Position numbers and translations under genes: made by a program
Notes under the pieces: model-generated
Told to the model about the DNA's origin: nothing
What the model saw: the letters and a program-made list of their open reading frames with translations, nothing else
Database searches by the model: none
Shown here: in pieces, positions 1 through 8,488 of the stretch
How positions within the stretch are numbered: the stretch's first letter is position 1
How the letters are laid out: each line of letters starts with the position of its first letter
Source of the DNA: Streptomyces griseochromogenes
GTDB lineage: Bacteria > Actinomycetota > Actinomycetes > Streptomycetales > Streptomycetaceae
Direction: 5' to 3'
DNA: 64,000 bases
Assembly (NCBI RefSeq): GCF_001542625.1
Contig: NZ_CP016279.1
Location: 248,001-312,000, forward strand

Positions 1-151
1 GGGCGGCACGGAGAGGGGCGGGGCGGCCGGGCACCCGCCCACTGCGCGGGTTGTTCCGGCCGCGCCCCCTCGTTTCCGGCCGGCGACGGGCCCTGACGAG
101 GGGATTCATCGGCCGTGTGATGCTTCGGGGCCTTTGTGCGCTCCTTCTGGC

Positions 152-646
152 ATGAGTACGTACCTCCGTATGCGAGCGGTACCGGCCCCGGCGTTGCGCA
201 ACAGCGCGACCTGGCTGGAGCGGCAGTTCGAGGACGACGTGAAGGCGGTCCGGCACTCGTGCGGCCGGCACCGCGAGGAGGTGCTGGACGAGCGCTATCT
301 GGACCAGGAGCGCATCTACGCCGGCGCTCTCCCGCACGGTGCCGGGGGCGAGCCCCGGGCCCAGGTCGTGCTCGGTGGCCGTCCGGTGTGCCGCACCGGC
401 CGTGCGGGGCCACGGCTGCTGGTGCTGACGGCGGCCCAGGCCCGCAGGGTGGCCGGGTTCCTGAGCGCGGCCGACTTCGACGCGCTGTGGGATTTCGCCC
501 GCGGTGAGCTGCTGCCGCGCTACGGCGGTGTGTCCGCGGAGCCCGAGACCTGGGGCGCTTTCGCCGCGGCGCACCGGGAGCTGAGGGCGTTCTACGCCCG
601 GACGGCCGAGAGCGGTGACGCGGTGGTGAAGTGGCTGCCCGTCTGA
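152..646 (+). CDS. DUF1877-like hypothetical protein
   Basis: Encodes about 164 residues with no signal peptide or membrane segment, so probably cytoplasmic. The opening MSTYLRMRAVPAPALRNS followed by WLERQFEDD and a late ELRAFYARTAESGD segment resembles the small actinomycete DUF1877 (YfbM-like) proteins, whose function is unknown. I chose the ATG at 152 because family members start close to this STYLR sequence; an in-frame upstream start at 134 would add six residues. It stands alone, about 110 bases ahead of the next gene. The family assignment is from general resemblance only. Confidence 0.6.
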   Translation: MSTYLRMRAVPAPALRNSATWLERQFEDDVKAVRHSCGRHREEVLDERYLDQERIYAGALPHGAGGEPRAQVVLGGRPVCRTGRAGPRLLVLTAAQARRVAGFLSAADFDALWDFARGELLPRYGGVSAEPETWGAFAAAHRELRAFYARTAESGDAVVKWLPV

Positions 647-755
647 GGCGAGTATCGGTCCACGTGCTCCCCATGTGCCCGGACAACCCTTCCGGGCGAC
701 TTCGTCCGTCCCATGAGTCACAGGTGTAACACTTCCGGGCGCGTTCGCTCTCTCC

Positions 756-1601
756 ATGTGGGCGACCTTGTCGGTCGGCCGGGACAAGGGGACGCGACTC
801 GTGCGGTGGACAGACGAAAGCGGAGTGGCGTACGGCGAGGATCCGTACGGCGGAGTCGGGTACACGTATGCCTACGGCCACGAGTACGGCCGAGGTGCCA
901 CCGCCGGCTATGCCTACGGCCACGAGTACGGCCGGGGTGCCACCGCCGACACGGTCCCGCAGCCCTGGGGCGGGGCACGACCCGCGCAGTGGACGCACCC
1001 GGCAGGTCACGCCCCGACGGGCTGGCACTCCCCGCACGGTGACGTCCCGACGGGGTGGCACTCCCCGCACGGTGACGTCCTCACCGCCCAGCTCCCGGTG
1101 CCCGACCCGCCCGGCTGTTCCGTATCAGAAACGGACATACCCGAGAGCGAGTCCGTGCGGCCCGTCTTCGTCGATTCCTCGGGTCGGCGCCAGCGCCATG
1201 TGCACCGGGCCGCCCGGTTGCTGGTGATCCCCGCCGCCGGCTATGTCGCCCTGCTGATCAGCACGATGCTGGGCGGCCCCGGCATCAGCTCTCCGTTCGT
1301 CCCGCAGGCGGACCCCACGCACCCGGCCACGCCCAGGTCGACCGCACCCGACTCCCCGTCCGGCACCGGACACTCGACGAAGGGCGCGAGCCCGGCCGCG
1401 ACGCGGAAGAGCTCCGGCAGCGCCGCGCGGAAAGGCTCCGGCACCGCGGCGCCGAAGGCCCCCGGCCCCACCGGCCGGTCGGCGGCCTCCACCGCCCCCG
1501 CGGCCACTTCCCGGCCCTCGGCAGCGCCCACTTCGACCGCCGCCCCTGCCCACTCCTCCAAGGGGCGCGGCCTCGGCTCGTCCCACAGACCAGTGAAGTG
1601 A
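756..1601 (+). CDS. Membrane-anchored protein with glycine/tyrosine repeats, first gene of a wall operon
   Basis: About 281 residues in three parts. The N-terminal half is Gly/Tyr/His-rich and holds two tandem peptide repeats (YAYGHEYGRGAT twice, PTGWHSPHGDV twice). One hydrophobic segment near residues 150-172 (LLVIPAAGYVALLISTMLGG) follows. The C-terminal tail is low-complexity Ala/Ser/Thr/Pro/Lys and ends in SSHRPVK. The layout suggests a bitopic protein with a cytoplasmic repeat domain and a flexible extracellular tail. Its stop lies just before a deacetylase-glycosyltransferase fusion and a penicillin-binding protein, so a role in cell-wall or polysaccharide assembly is inferred from context. 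No catalytic motif is visible. The start is uncertain because no strong ribosome site precedes the ATG. Confidence 0.6.
   Translation: MWATLSVGRDKGTRLVRWTDESGVAYGEDPYGGVGYTYAYGHEYGRGATAGYAYGHEYGRGATADTVPQPWGGARPAQWTHPAGHAPTGWHSPHGDVPTGWHSPHGDVLTAQLPVPDPPGCSVSETDIPESESVRPVFVDSSGRRQRHVHRAARLLVIPAAGYVALLISTMLGGPGISSPFVPQADPTHPATPRSTAPDSPSGTGHSTKGASPAATRKSSGSAARKGSGTAAPKAPGPTGRSAASTAPAATSRPSAAPTSTAAPAHSSKGRGLGSSHRPVK
867..948 (+). repeat. Two-copy 42-bp tandem repeat inside a coding region
   Basis: A 40-base unit beginning TATGCCTACGGCCACGAGTA occurs at 867-906 and again at 909-948, with one difference, giving a 42-bp (14-codon) period. It keeps the reading frame and encodes the repeated YAYGHEYGRGAT peptide. 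Such in-frame duplications can change copy number by slippage. Confidence 0.9.
1013..1078 (+). repeat. Two-copy 33-bp tandem repeat inside a coding region
   Basis: The 33-base unit CCCGACGGG(C/G)TGGCACTCCCC... occurs at 1013-1045 and 1046-1078 with one mismatch. It encodes PTGWHSPHGDV twice in the same membrane-anchored protein. Confidence 0.9.
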
Positions 1602-1615
1602 CGCAAGGCCCTGAC

Positions 1616-3808
1616 ATGACCGATCGCCGACACCGCGACGCTCCTGCCCGCTGCCGCACCCGCCGGACCACACCTCGTACCCACTGGCTCGTGCTGAGCG
1701 TGCTCTCGGTGACCCTGTCGACGGCGCTCCTGCTGCAGGGTTACACCCACCACATGTTCGGGATCACCTCGGACGCCGTGACCGGTGCCCGTGGCCGGAG
1801 CGAGGCGGTGCCCGCCCAGGTGGCCCACGGCGGCCCGGTGATCGCGGACGCCGCCGGCGCCGCGCACACCGCCCGGGTCGAGGACCGCACCATCGCGCTC
1901 ACCTTCGACGACGGGCCCGACCCCGTCTGGACGCCGCGCATCCTCGACGTGCTGCGCCGTAACCATGTGCACGCGACGTTCTTCGTCGTCGGAACCCAGG
2001 TCGTGGCCCACCCGGAACTGGTCCGCCGGATCGTCTCCGAGGGCCACCAGATCGGCATCCACACCTTCACCCACCCCGACCTGGCCCGCCTCGCCCCGTG
2101 GCAGCGTTCCCTGGAACTGCGGGAGACGCAGCTGGCGGTCGCCGGTGCCGCGGGGGTCACCACCGCACTGCTCAGGCCGCCGTACTCCTCGAAGCCCGAC
2201 GCGTTGGACGACGCCGACTGGTCGGTCCTGAAGCAGGCCGACGCGGCGGGCTATGTCACGGTGCTGTCCACCCAGGACGCCGAGGACTGGCAGCGCCCCG
2301 GTGTGGACCGCATCCTCGCCAACGCGACTCCGCACGGCCACGCCGGGCAGATCGTGCTGATGCACGACGCCGGCGGTGACCGGTCCCAGACCGTCGCGGC
2401 GCTGAGCACCCTGATCCCCCGGCTCAAGGCGCACGGCTTCCAGTTCGCGACGGTCGGTGCGGCGGTCGGCATGGCCGGGCCCGTCCAGCCCGCCGGACTG
2501 GGCGAGCACCTCCAGGGGATGGCCCTCGTCACGGTGTTGCAGGCCGGCGACTGGGCCGTATGGCTGCTGGGCCTGCTGATGTACGCGGCCGGAGCGGTCA
2601 GCGTGCTGCGCGCGGCGGTCGTACTCGTCGCGGCCCGTCGGCACCGGAGGCAGCGGACGGGGCGTCGCGGCGGGTCCTGGGAGCGGGTGAACGAACCGGT
2701 CAGCGTCATCGTCCCGGCGTACAACGAGAGCGCCGGGATCGAGGCGGCCGTGCGTTCCCTGCTCGCCTCGGACCATCCGGTGGAGATCATCGTGGTGGAC
2801 GACGGTTCCACCGACGGCACCGCCGATCTGGTGGAGTCGCTCCGCCTGCCGGGGGTGCGGGTGATCCGGCAGCGGAACGCGGGCAAGCCCGCCGCGCTCA
2901 ACACGGGCCTCGCCGCGGCCACCTGCGAGCTGGTGGTCATGGTCGACGGCGACACGGTCTTCGAACCCGGCACCGTCCGCACGATCGTGCAGCCCTTCGC
3001 CGACCCCCGAGTCGGCGCCGTCTCGGGCAACGCGAAGGTCGTCAACCGCGGCGGCCTCCTCGGCCGCTGGCAGCACATCGAGTACGTGGTCGGCTTCAAC
3101 CTCGACCGCCGCCTGTTCGACCTCGCCGAATGCATGCCGACCGTCCCGGGGGCGGTGGGCGCGTTCCGCCGCCGGGCACTGCTGGCCCTCGGCGGCGTCA
3201 GCGACGCCACCCTCGCCGAGGACACCGACCTCACCATGGCGCTGTGCCGGTCCGGCTGGCGTGTGGTCTACGAGGAGGGCGCGGTGGCCTGGACCGAGGC
3301 GCCCGCGTCGCTGAACGCCCTGTGGCGGCAGCGCTACCGCTGGTGCTACGGCACCCTCCAGGCGATGTGGAAGCACCGCGGCGCCCTGGTGCAGCGGGGC
3401 GCGGCCGGGAAACTGGGCCGCCGCGGCCTGGTCTACCTGCTGCTCTTCCAGGTGCTGCTGCCGCTGCTCGCACCCGCCGTGGACATCTTCGCCGTCTACG
3501 GGCTGCTCTTCCTCGACCCGGTCCGGATCATCGGGCTCTGGCTGGCCTTCCTGCTCCTGCAACTTCTGATGGGCCTGTACGCGTTCCGCCTGGACGGGGA
3601 ACGCGCGGGCCCCCTGTGGAGCCTGCCGCTGCAGCAGTTCGTCTACCGGCAGCTGATGTACCTGGTGGTGATCCAGTCCGTCTTCACGGCCCTGTCGGGC
3701 TCCAGGCTGAGATGGCAGCGCATGGAGCGGTACGGCAGCCTGCGGGCCCCGAAGGGCGCGAGCCCCCTCCAGCAGCCGACACCGTACGAAACCACGCAGC
3801 CGTACTGA
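1616..3808 (+). CDS. Polysaccharide deacetylase - family 2 glycosyltransferase fusion
   Basis: About 730 residues with two enzymes in one membrane protein. After a hydrophobic segment near residues 25-45, a NodB-type deacetylase domain shows TFDDGPDP, the metal-binding HTFTHPD and LRPPYSS. A membrane span near residues 300-330 leads to a GT2 processive transferase domain with DDGSTDGT, the DGDT metal motif, EDTDLT and QRYRW, followed by several more membrane spans. Such fusions are expected to polymerise a hexosamine polymer from a nucleotide sugar and de-N-acetylate it outside the membrane. I chose the ATG at 1616 (AAGG eight bases upstream) over an in-frame GTG at 1598. Neighbouring genes suggest cell-envelope work; the polymer is not known. 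Confidence 0.9.
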   Translation: MTDRRHRDAPARCRTRRTTPRTHWLVLSVLSVTLSTALLLQGYTHHMFGITSDAVTGARGRSEAVPAQVAHGGPVIADAAGAAHTARVEDRTIALTFDDGPDPVWTPRILDVLRRNHVHATFFVVGTQVVAHPELVRRIVSEGHQIGIHTFTHPDLARLAPWQRSLELRETQLAVAGAAGVTTALLRPPYSSKPDALDDADWSVLKQADAAGYVTVLSTQDAEDWQRPGVDRILANATPHGHAGQIVLMHDAGGDRSQTVAALSTLIPRLKAHGFQFATVGAAVGMAGPVQPAGLGEHLQGMALVTVLQAGDWAVWLLGLLMYAAGAVSVLRAAVVLVAARRHRRQRTGRRGGSWERVNEPVSVIVPAYNESAGIEAAVRSLLASDHPVEIIVVDDGSTDGTADLVESLRLPGVRVIRQRNAGKPAALNTGLAAATCELVVMVDGDTVFEPGTVRTIVQPFADPRVGAVSGNAKVVNRGGLLGRWQHIEYVVGFNLDRRLFDLAECMPTVPGAVGAFRRRALLALGGVSDATLAEDTDLTMALCRSGWRVVYEEGAVAWTEAPASLNALWRQRYRWCYGTLQAMWKHRGALVQRGAAGKLGRRGLVYLLLFQVLLPLLAPAVDIFAVYGLLFLDPVRIIGLWLAFLLLQLLMGLYAFRLDGERAGPLWSLPLQQFVYRQLMYLVVIQSVFTALSGSRLRWQRMERYGSLRAPKGASPLQQPTPYETTQPY

Positions 3809-3828
3809 AAGGACAGTGATCCAGGCCC

Positions 3829-6066
3829 ATGAGCGGACACCGCCGCCGGCCGCCACAGCGCACCAACGGCGGCGCGCGAAGAGCGGCGCCGCAGAAGAAA
3901 CGTTGGATCGACTATCCGCGCCGGGGCAGGACGGGCCCGCGCCGCTGGCTGCCGTCGGTCTGGCAGGTGCTGGGCTCCTTCCTGCTGTTCTTCGGTGTCG
4001 CGGCGGCCGCCGTCGGCTATGCCTACGCCACGGTCACCATCCCCGACCCCAACCCCAGGACGCTGCTGCAGAACAATGTCTACTACTGGTCGGACGGCTC
4101 GGTCCTGGCGACCGACGGCAGCGTCGACCGGCAGAACGTCACGCTCGCGCAGGTACCCGCCGACGTGCGGTGGGACTTCATCGCCGCGGAGAACGCGTCC
4201 TTCTACACCGACCCGGGCATCGACCCGCAGGGCATCTTCCGCGCCGTCGTCAACATGGCCGAGGGCGGCTCCGTCCAGTCCGGTTCGACGATCACCCAGC
4301 AGTTCGTCAAGAACACGTACCTGGACCAGTCGCAGACGCTCTCACGGAAGCTCAAGGAACTGCTGATCTCCACCAAGATCGGCGCCGGCATGAGCAAGCA
4401 GCAGATCCTCCAGGGGTATCTGAACACCTGCTTCTTCGGCCGTCAGGCCAACGGCATCCAGGCCGCGGCCCGCGCGTACTACGGCCTGCCGGTGGAGAAG
4501 CTGAACGCGAGCCAGGGAGCCTTCCTCGCCGCGGCGGTCAACGAGCCGAGTCTCATCCAGCACGCGGACTCCGACCCCACGGCCCGGGCGAAGGCGAAGG
4601 CACGCTGGTCCTGGGTGCTCGACCGGATGGTGCAGACCGGCAGGATGACGCCCGGGCAGCGGGCCCGGTACGCGGCCGCCGGATTCCCCGCGCCCAAGAA
4701 GTGGACCCCCGGCTCGGGGCTCACGGGCGAAACCGGCTACCTGGTCCAGCTCGCCAGGGCGTACGCCCAGGCACACGACCCGAGCATCACCGACGGCAGC
4801 CTGAGCAGGGGCGGCTACCAGATACACACCACCTTCGACAGGAAGCGGACCGCGGCACTGGCCAGGGCCGTCGCCAAGGTCCGCGCGGAGCGCCTCGACC
4901 CCGCCCACCGGTCGGCCGACCGTGATGTCCAGGTCGGAGCCGCCTCGGTCGACCCCGCGACCGGCAGGATCCTCGCCGTCTACGGCGGCCCCGGCTTCGA
5001 CCACGCCCACTACTCGGACAACGCCGACACCTCTGGCGTCCCGGTGGGCTCGACGTTCAAGCCCGTCGTCCTCGCCGCCGCCCTCCAGCACGGAGCCGTG
5101 CTGCGGCCCGGCCAGGCCCCGGCGCCGATCACCCCCGCCAGCAAGTTCGACGGCGACGACGGCATCAGGATCAAGGACCAGCAGGGCGACTACGTCACCG
5201 ACGACAAGGACCCCACCGGCCTCCTCCACCAGCACAACGACACCCCCCAGCGCTGGGGCTACATCTCGCTGCGCCAGGCGATGGAGCAGTCGGTCAACAC
5301 GCCGTACGTGCAACTGGGGGAGGAGGTCGGCTACGGGAACGTGGCGAAGACGGCCCAGAGCCTCGGCCTGCGCCCCGAGAGCCTCGCCGCCGACAGCGCC
5401 GGCTTCTACATCGGCACCTCGACACCGAGCGCCATTCGCATGGCGGGCGCCTACGCGACGTTCGCCGCCTCCGGTATGCAGGCCACCCCCTACTCGGTGA
5501 CCAAGGTGACCCACGACGGCGCCGCACTGCACGGCTTCACCGCCCCCGCCCCCGTACGGGCGCTGCCGGCGGCGGTCGCCGACAACGTGACCGATGTCCT
5601 CAGGGGCGTCATAGCCCGGGGCACCGGCACCAAGGCCCAGGCACTCGGCAGGACGGCCGCGGGCAAGACCGGAACCACCGACGACTACCGCTCGGCCTGG
5701 TTCGTCGGCTACACGCCCCAACTGGCCACCTCCGTGGTCCTCTTCCGCGAGGACCCGGCCCACCCCCAGCTGCAGTCCCTGGTGGGCGTCGGCGGCCTGC
5801 GGAAGGTGTTCGGCGGCGACATCCCGACCGCCATCTGGACCCGGTACATGGGCGACGCCCTCGCCGGCCTCCCCGACACCCCCTTCCCCGCCCCCGTCCC
5901 CCTCGGCAAGGGCACCGACGAGCCCGGCGCTCCGTCCCCGTCCCCCTCCGCGACGCCACCCCACGCCAAGCGGACCGACGGCCCCGACAGGAAGAGGAAG
6001 GCGACTCCCACGGCCGCCCCTACTCCGGGGAGCCGCCCCAGGTGCCGTCCGCACAAGTGCCGTTGA
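3829..6066 (+). CDS. Bifunctional penicillin-binding protein (transglycosylase/transpeptidase)
   Basis: About 745 residues, the usual size for actinobacterial class A PBPs. A basic N-terminus is followed by one membrane anchor near residues 43-65. The GT51 domain has the catalytic ENASFYTDPG and GGSTITQQFVKN motifs. The transpeptidase domain has the serine motif STFKP, SVN and KTGTT in the correct order. The tail is a Pro/Ser/Lys-rich extracellular extension. It would polymerise lipid II and crosslink peptidoglycan. It starts 20 bases after the deacetylase-glycosyltransferase stop, so these genes are probably co-transcribed. Confidence 0.95.
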   Translation: MSGHRRRPPQRTNGGARRAAPQKKRWIDYPRRGRTGPRRWLPSVWQVLGSFLLFFGVAAAAVGYAYATVTIPDPNPRTLLQNNVYYWSDGSVLATDGSVDRQNVTLAQVPADVRWDFIAAENASFYTDPGIDPQGIFRAVVNMAEGGSVQSGSTITQQFVKNTYLDQSQTLSRKLKELLISTKIGAGMSKQQILQGYLNTCFFGRQANGIQAAARAYYGLPVEKLNASQGAFLAAAVNEPSLIQHADSDPTARAKAKARWSWVLDRMVQTGRMTPGQRARYAAAGFPAPKKWTPGSGLTGETGYLVQLARAYAQAHDPSITDGSLSRGGYQIHTTFDRKRTAALARAVAKVRAERLDPAHRSADRDVQVGAASVDPATGRILAVYGGPGFDHAHYSDNADTSGVPVGSTFKPVVLAAALQHGAVLRPGQAPAPITPASKFDGDDGIRIKDQQGDYVTDDKDPTGLLHQHNDTPQRWGYISLRQAMEQSVNTPYVQLGEEVGYGNVAKTAQSLGLRPESLAADSAGFYIGTSTPSAIRMAGAYATFAASGMQATPYSVTKVTHDGAALHGFTAPAPVRALPAAVADNVTDVLRGVIARGTGTKAQALGRTAAGKTGTTDDYRSAWFVGYTPQLATSVVLFREDPAHPQLQSLVGVGGLRKVFGGDIPTAIWTRYMGDALAGLPDTPFPAPVPLGKGTDEPGAPSPSPSATPPHAKRTDGPDRKRKATPTAAPTPGSRPRCRPHKCR

Positions 6067-6094
6067 GGTCGGCGACGCTGGCAGGCGGACCGCC

Positions 6095-6769
6095 TTACGC
6101 CGGTGCCTGGGCGCGCACCATGAGCGTGCCCAGGTTTCCCGGTTCCGGAGCCTTGAGGACCTGGGCGTCGATGTCGGTGAAGCCGTGCCGCGCGAGGATG
6201 TCCGCCCACATCTCAGGGGTGTACTGCCAGCGAAGTACGGTCAGCTCGTGCTCACGGCCTTCGAGCCACTTGCCCCGCATCTGCTGAGGGCCGTGAGAAC
6301 CAGCGACCGGTTCGGCCTGCGAGAACGCGAAGACCCCGCCGGGAGCCAGGCGCTTGAGGACATGCGGAAACAGGTCTTCGGGGTCCGTGAACCACACGGC
6401 CCCCCATACCGAATAGATCGCGTCGTACTCCGCAGGCGTCGACGAGAGGTAGGCGCAGGCCTCGCCCTGAAGGAAGGACAGGCCGGGCGTGTCCTTCCAC
6501 CAGGCGCGGGCGCGTTCGACCTGGACGGAGGAGAAGTCGACGCCGGTTACCTCAACACCCTTGCGGGCCAGGTGGGCGGCTTCCTTTCCCTCCGCCGGCC
6601 CGAGCTCCAGTGCGCGGCGGGGCCGGCCGAGGACCTCGGCTCCGGGGCCGTGCCTGGTGTACTGCGTCCAGTCGAACCGGTCGGCCTGCGGGGCCGGCTG
6701 GGGGCCCTCGCCCTTGAAGGGCTTGTACTTGTCCCAGTACTCGGCCGGTGTCATGGGCGCGTGGGGCAT
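6095..6769 (-). CDS. Class I SAM-dependent methyltransferase
   Basis: About 224 residues. The Rossmann methyltransferase signature is ALELGPAEGKEAAHLARKG (SAM motif I, with Pro-Ala-Glu rather than the usual Gly-Xaa-Gly), then VTGVDFSSVQVERAR and YDAIYSVWGAVWF. The C-terminus holds the typical FSQAEPVAG...HGFTDIDAQVL strands. The substrate is unknown. A GAGGA ribosome site lies about six bases upstream of the chosen ATG. It converges on the penicillin-binding protein gene with about 28 bases between stops. Confidence 0.88.
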   Translation of the reverse strand: MPHAPMTPAEYWDKYKPFKGEGPQPAPQADRFDWTQYTRHGPGAEVLGRPRRALELGPAEGKEAAHLARKGVEVTGVDFSSVQVERARAWWKDTPGLSFLQGEACAYLSSTPAEYDAIYSVWGAVWFTDPEDLFPHVLKRLAPGGVFAFSQAEPVAGSHGPQQMRGKWLEGREHELTVLRWQYTPEMWADILARHGFTDIDAQVLKAPEPGNLGTLMVRAQAPA

Positions 6770-6885
6770 GAAGTTCCTCGGGAGGGTGGAGTGACCGGTG
6801 TCCCTTGAGCCGGATACCGTACCGGCGCTCCCTCCCGCACGTGAGCGAATGACGCCACGGCGTGGGCGACACCTCCCAGGCCGTC

Positions 6886-6906
6886 CCTCCCTTGCTCAAG
6901 GGGAGG
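6886..6906 (-). terminator. Hairpin between small-gene operon and methyltransferase
   Basis: CCTCCCTT and AAGGGGAGG pair, with one G-T wobble, around a five-base loop. It lies downstream of the three-gene minus-strand operon that ends at 6972 and upstream of the methyltransferase, where a terminator is expected. There is no clear T tract. Confidence 0.45.
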
Positions 6907-6971
6907 AAGTCCGCAGGCCGTCCCGCCCCGGTGGCCGGACGTGAGAGTGGAGCCACCGGGCGAGAGTCCGC

Positions 6972-7166
6972 TCAGTTCCGTGTGGTGCGGCAGTGGGGGC
7001 AGCGACATGGGGGCCAGGTGAGCGAGTCCACGAGGCGTTCCGGGTCGGGGTTGGCCGTGATGGTGTGACGGCTCGACCGTCCGAGGTGCTTGCCGTCGGG
7101 GGTGAGCCGGTAGATGTGGATCGTCAGGCGGGATTCGCCCGGCTGGGGCGGGGTTCCGGCGTTCAC
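6972..7166 (-). CDS. Small hypothetical protein with a CxCPHC motif
   Basis: About 64 residues, GTG start at 7166. It contains HIYRLTPDGKHLGRSSRHTI and ends in WPPCRCPHCRTTRN, a possible metal-binding cysteine cluster. Its GTGA start overlaps the stop of the preceding gene, so it is the last of three translationally coupled small genes. Function unknown; the operon context is the main support that it is real. Confidence 0.6.
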   Translation of the reverse strand: MNAGTPPQPGESRLTIHIYRLTPDGKHLGRSSRHTITANPDPERLVDSLTWPPCRCPHCRTTRN

Positions 7167-7381
7167 CGCGTGCCTCGGGTAGCCGACGCGTGGCAGGCGC
7201 AGGGGCAGCGACGCATCAGCAGCAGGCCCACGCTGCCGGGCAACGGCAGGTCCGCCGTCTGACGGCAGGCGTCGTGCAGGTCCTCGTAGCCGGGGCGGAA
7301 GGCGAGCGCGCACTCGGCCGACAGCCAGGATGTTTCCGCGCTGCTCCTCGTCCCCTGTGGCCGCTTCATGGTTGCGCCCAT
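7163..7381 (-). CDS. Small cysteine-containing hypothetical protein
   Basis: About 72 residues. A central segment (ALAFRPGYEDLHDACRQTADLP) is followed by LLLMRRCPCACHAS, with three closely spaced Cys and a His. The ATG overlaps the stop of the gene before it by one base, and its own stop overlaps the next start, so all three small genes are probably translated as a coupled unit. I do not recognise the family. Confidence 0.6.
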   Translation of the reverse strand: MGATMKRPQGTRSSAETSWLSAECALAFRPGYEDLHDACRQTADLPLPGSVGLLLMRRCPCACHASATRGTR

Positions 7382-7725
7382 CACGCCACCGCCTCGGCGC
7401 CGACCACGTGCTGGTCGATATCGATACCGAAGTCGGCCGCGAGGACCAGGGCCAGCCGCCGCCGACTCTGTCGTGCCGCCCGCTCGCGCTCGTCTTCGAG
7501 GAGGTACGGGCGGACGATCGCGTTCGCACTGCCGTCGAGCGGCGTGTCCAGTCCGTACGGCGAGCGGTGAGTCGGGGGCCATGGTGCGGCGGTACGGGGT
7601 GCCTCGGGCCTGTGCGCGGGGGCCGGTACGGCGGCGGGGCGGGACTCGGCCCGGCGCCTGCCGGTACCGGGGACGAACAGGCCCAGTGCCCACCGCAGTA
7701 ACGCGTGGATAATGCTCACTGTCAT
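7381..7725 (-). CDS. Small hypothetical protein, first of a three-gene operon
   Basis: About 114 residues: a hydrophobic N-terminus (MTVSIIHALLRWALGLFVPGTG), a Pro/Ala-rich basic middle and a helical C-terminus ending in ALVLAADFGIDIDQHVVGAEAVA. A GAGGAG sequence lies only three bases before the ATG at 7725 but nine before an in-frame GTG at 7719, so the start may be 7719. It is transcribed away from the GntR regulator and shares its promoter region. No family recognised; control by that regulator is likely from the layout. Confidence 0.6.
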   Translation of the reverse strand: MTVSIIHALLRWALGLFVPGTGRRRAESRPAAVPAPAHRPEAPRTAAPWPPTHRSPYGLDTPLDGSANAIVRPYLLEDERERAARQSRRRLALVLAADFGIDIDQHVVGAEAVA

Positions 7726-7810
7726 CAGCTCCTCAGTAGCTGTGGCCAAGCCCCGGGAGGTCCCACAACCTCGCCGGGGTGTTGCTTTTCCGCAGCGTAG
7801 ATTAGGTGTA

Positions 7811-7836
7811 CTACCCCCGTCTAGCCTCTGGGGTAG
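7811..7836. promoter_or_regulatory. Inverted repeat, probable GntR operator
   Basis: CTACCCC at 7811-7817 and GGGGTAG at 7830-7836 form a perfect seven-base inverted repeat with a 12-base spacer. It lies between the divergent small-gene operon and the GntR gene, where an autoregulatory operator would sit. Binding is inferred, not shown. Confidence 0.55.
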
Positions 7837-7874
7837 CTATGGCAGGTACACGCTCGCCGCCTACTGTCTCGGTC

Positions 7875-8141
7875 ATGACCATTGACCGGGAAGGGCCAGT
7901 CCCGCCGTACCGCCAGATTGCCGAGAACCTGCGCGCCCGCATCGCGAACGGCACCATCCCGCCCGGCCGCCGCATCCCAAGCCTTGTGGCACTGGAAGCC
8001 GAATTCGGCGTAGCACGCGACACCTTGCGCAAAGCGGTGAAGGTGTTGAAGGACGAGGGGCTCGTGGAAACGGTGACGGGCATGGGCGTGTATGTGGTGG
8101 ACAACCACTCTGAGGACCAGGCCGGCAGCGGCATGGTGTGA
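7875..8141 (+). CDS. Short GntR-family winged-helix regulator
   Basis: About 88 residues: a complete GntR DNA-binding domain (PPYRQIAENLRARIANGTIPPG, then IPSLVALEAEFGVARDTLRKA and the wing GLVETVTGMGVYVV) with almost no effector domain. Such domain-only GntR proteins are common in Streptomyces. The chosen ATG gives the usual N-terminus (MTIDREGPVPPYR); an in-frame ATG at 7839 would add 12 residues and overlap the operator region. It probably controls itself and the divergent three-gene operon. Confidence 0.82.
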   Translation: MTIDREGPVPPYRQIAENLRARIANGTIPPGRRIPSLVALEAEFGVARDTLRKAVKVLKDEGLVETVTGMGVYVVDNHSEDQAGSGMV

Positions 8142-8488
8142 CCCCTTCGAATCGTCCGCATGGGTGAAGGCGCGGCGGCCGGTCCAGCACCACAGCAGGG
8201 GCGCGCCGAGTGCTCACATGTCAGCCTCGGGGTGGCCCATGCGTGTTCTCGACCTGGATGGGCGTGGGGAACGTTCAGGATGCGCCGCTGAACGCTATCC
8301 TCGGCGGCCCTGAGATGGATGAGGCCAACGCGATCATCCGGCGGGGGCGGATCTCAACGTCTCCCGCAGTTGTGGCCCCGACAGCCCCTGCGGACCGGAC
8401 AACGACAGCGGCGGCGGTGGCGGCGACGAAAGCGAGTGCTCTCCGGGCTTCCCTGGTAGTTCGTGCTCCCCGAGGAACTGATAGGCAC
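8142..8488. other. Intergenic region without recognised genes
   Basis: About 350 bases between the GntR gene and the phosphotransferase pseudogene. Open frames cross it, but none has a recognisable protein signature or a good ribosome site. It may hold degraded sequence related to the adjacent pseudogene. Confidence 0.5.

Noticed and set aside
1241..3856. Long open frame on the minus strand opposite the deacetylase-glycosyltransferase
   Set aside because: It has a high-GC-strand artefact composition (Arg/Gly/His/Gln-rich, no family motif) and lies wholly opposite a gene with clear catalytic motifs.
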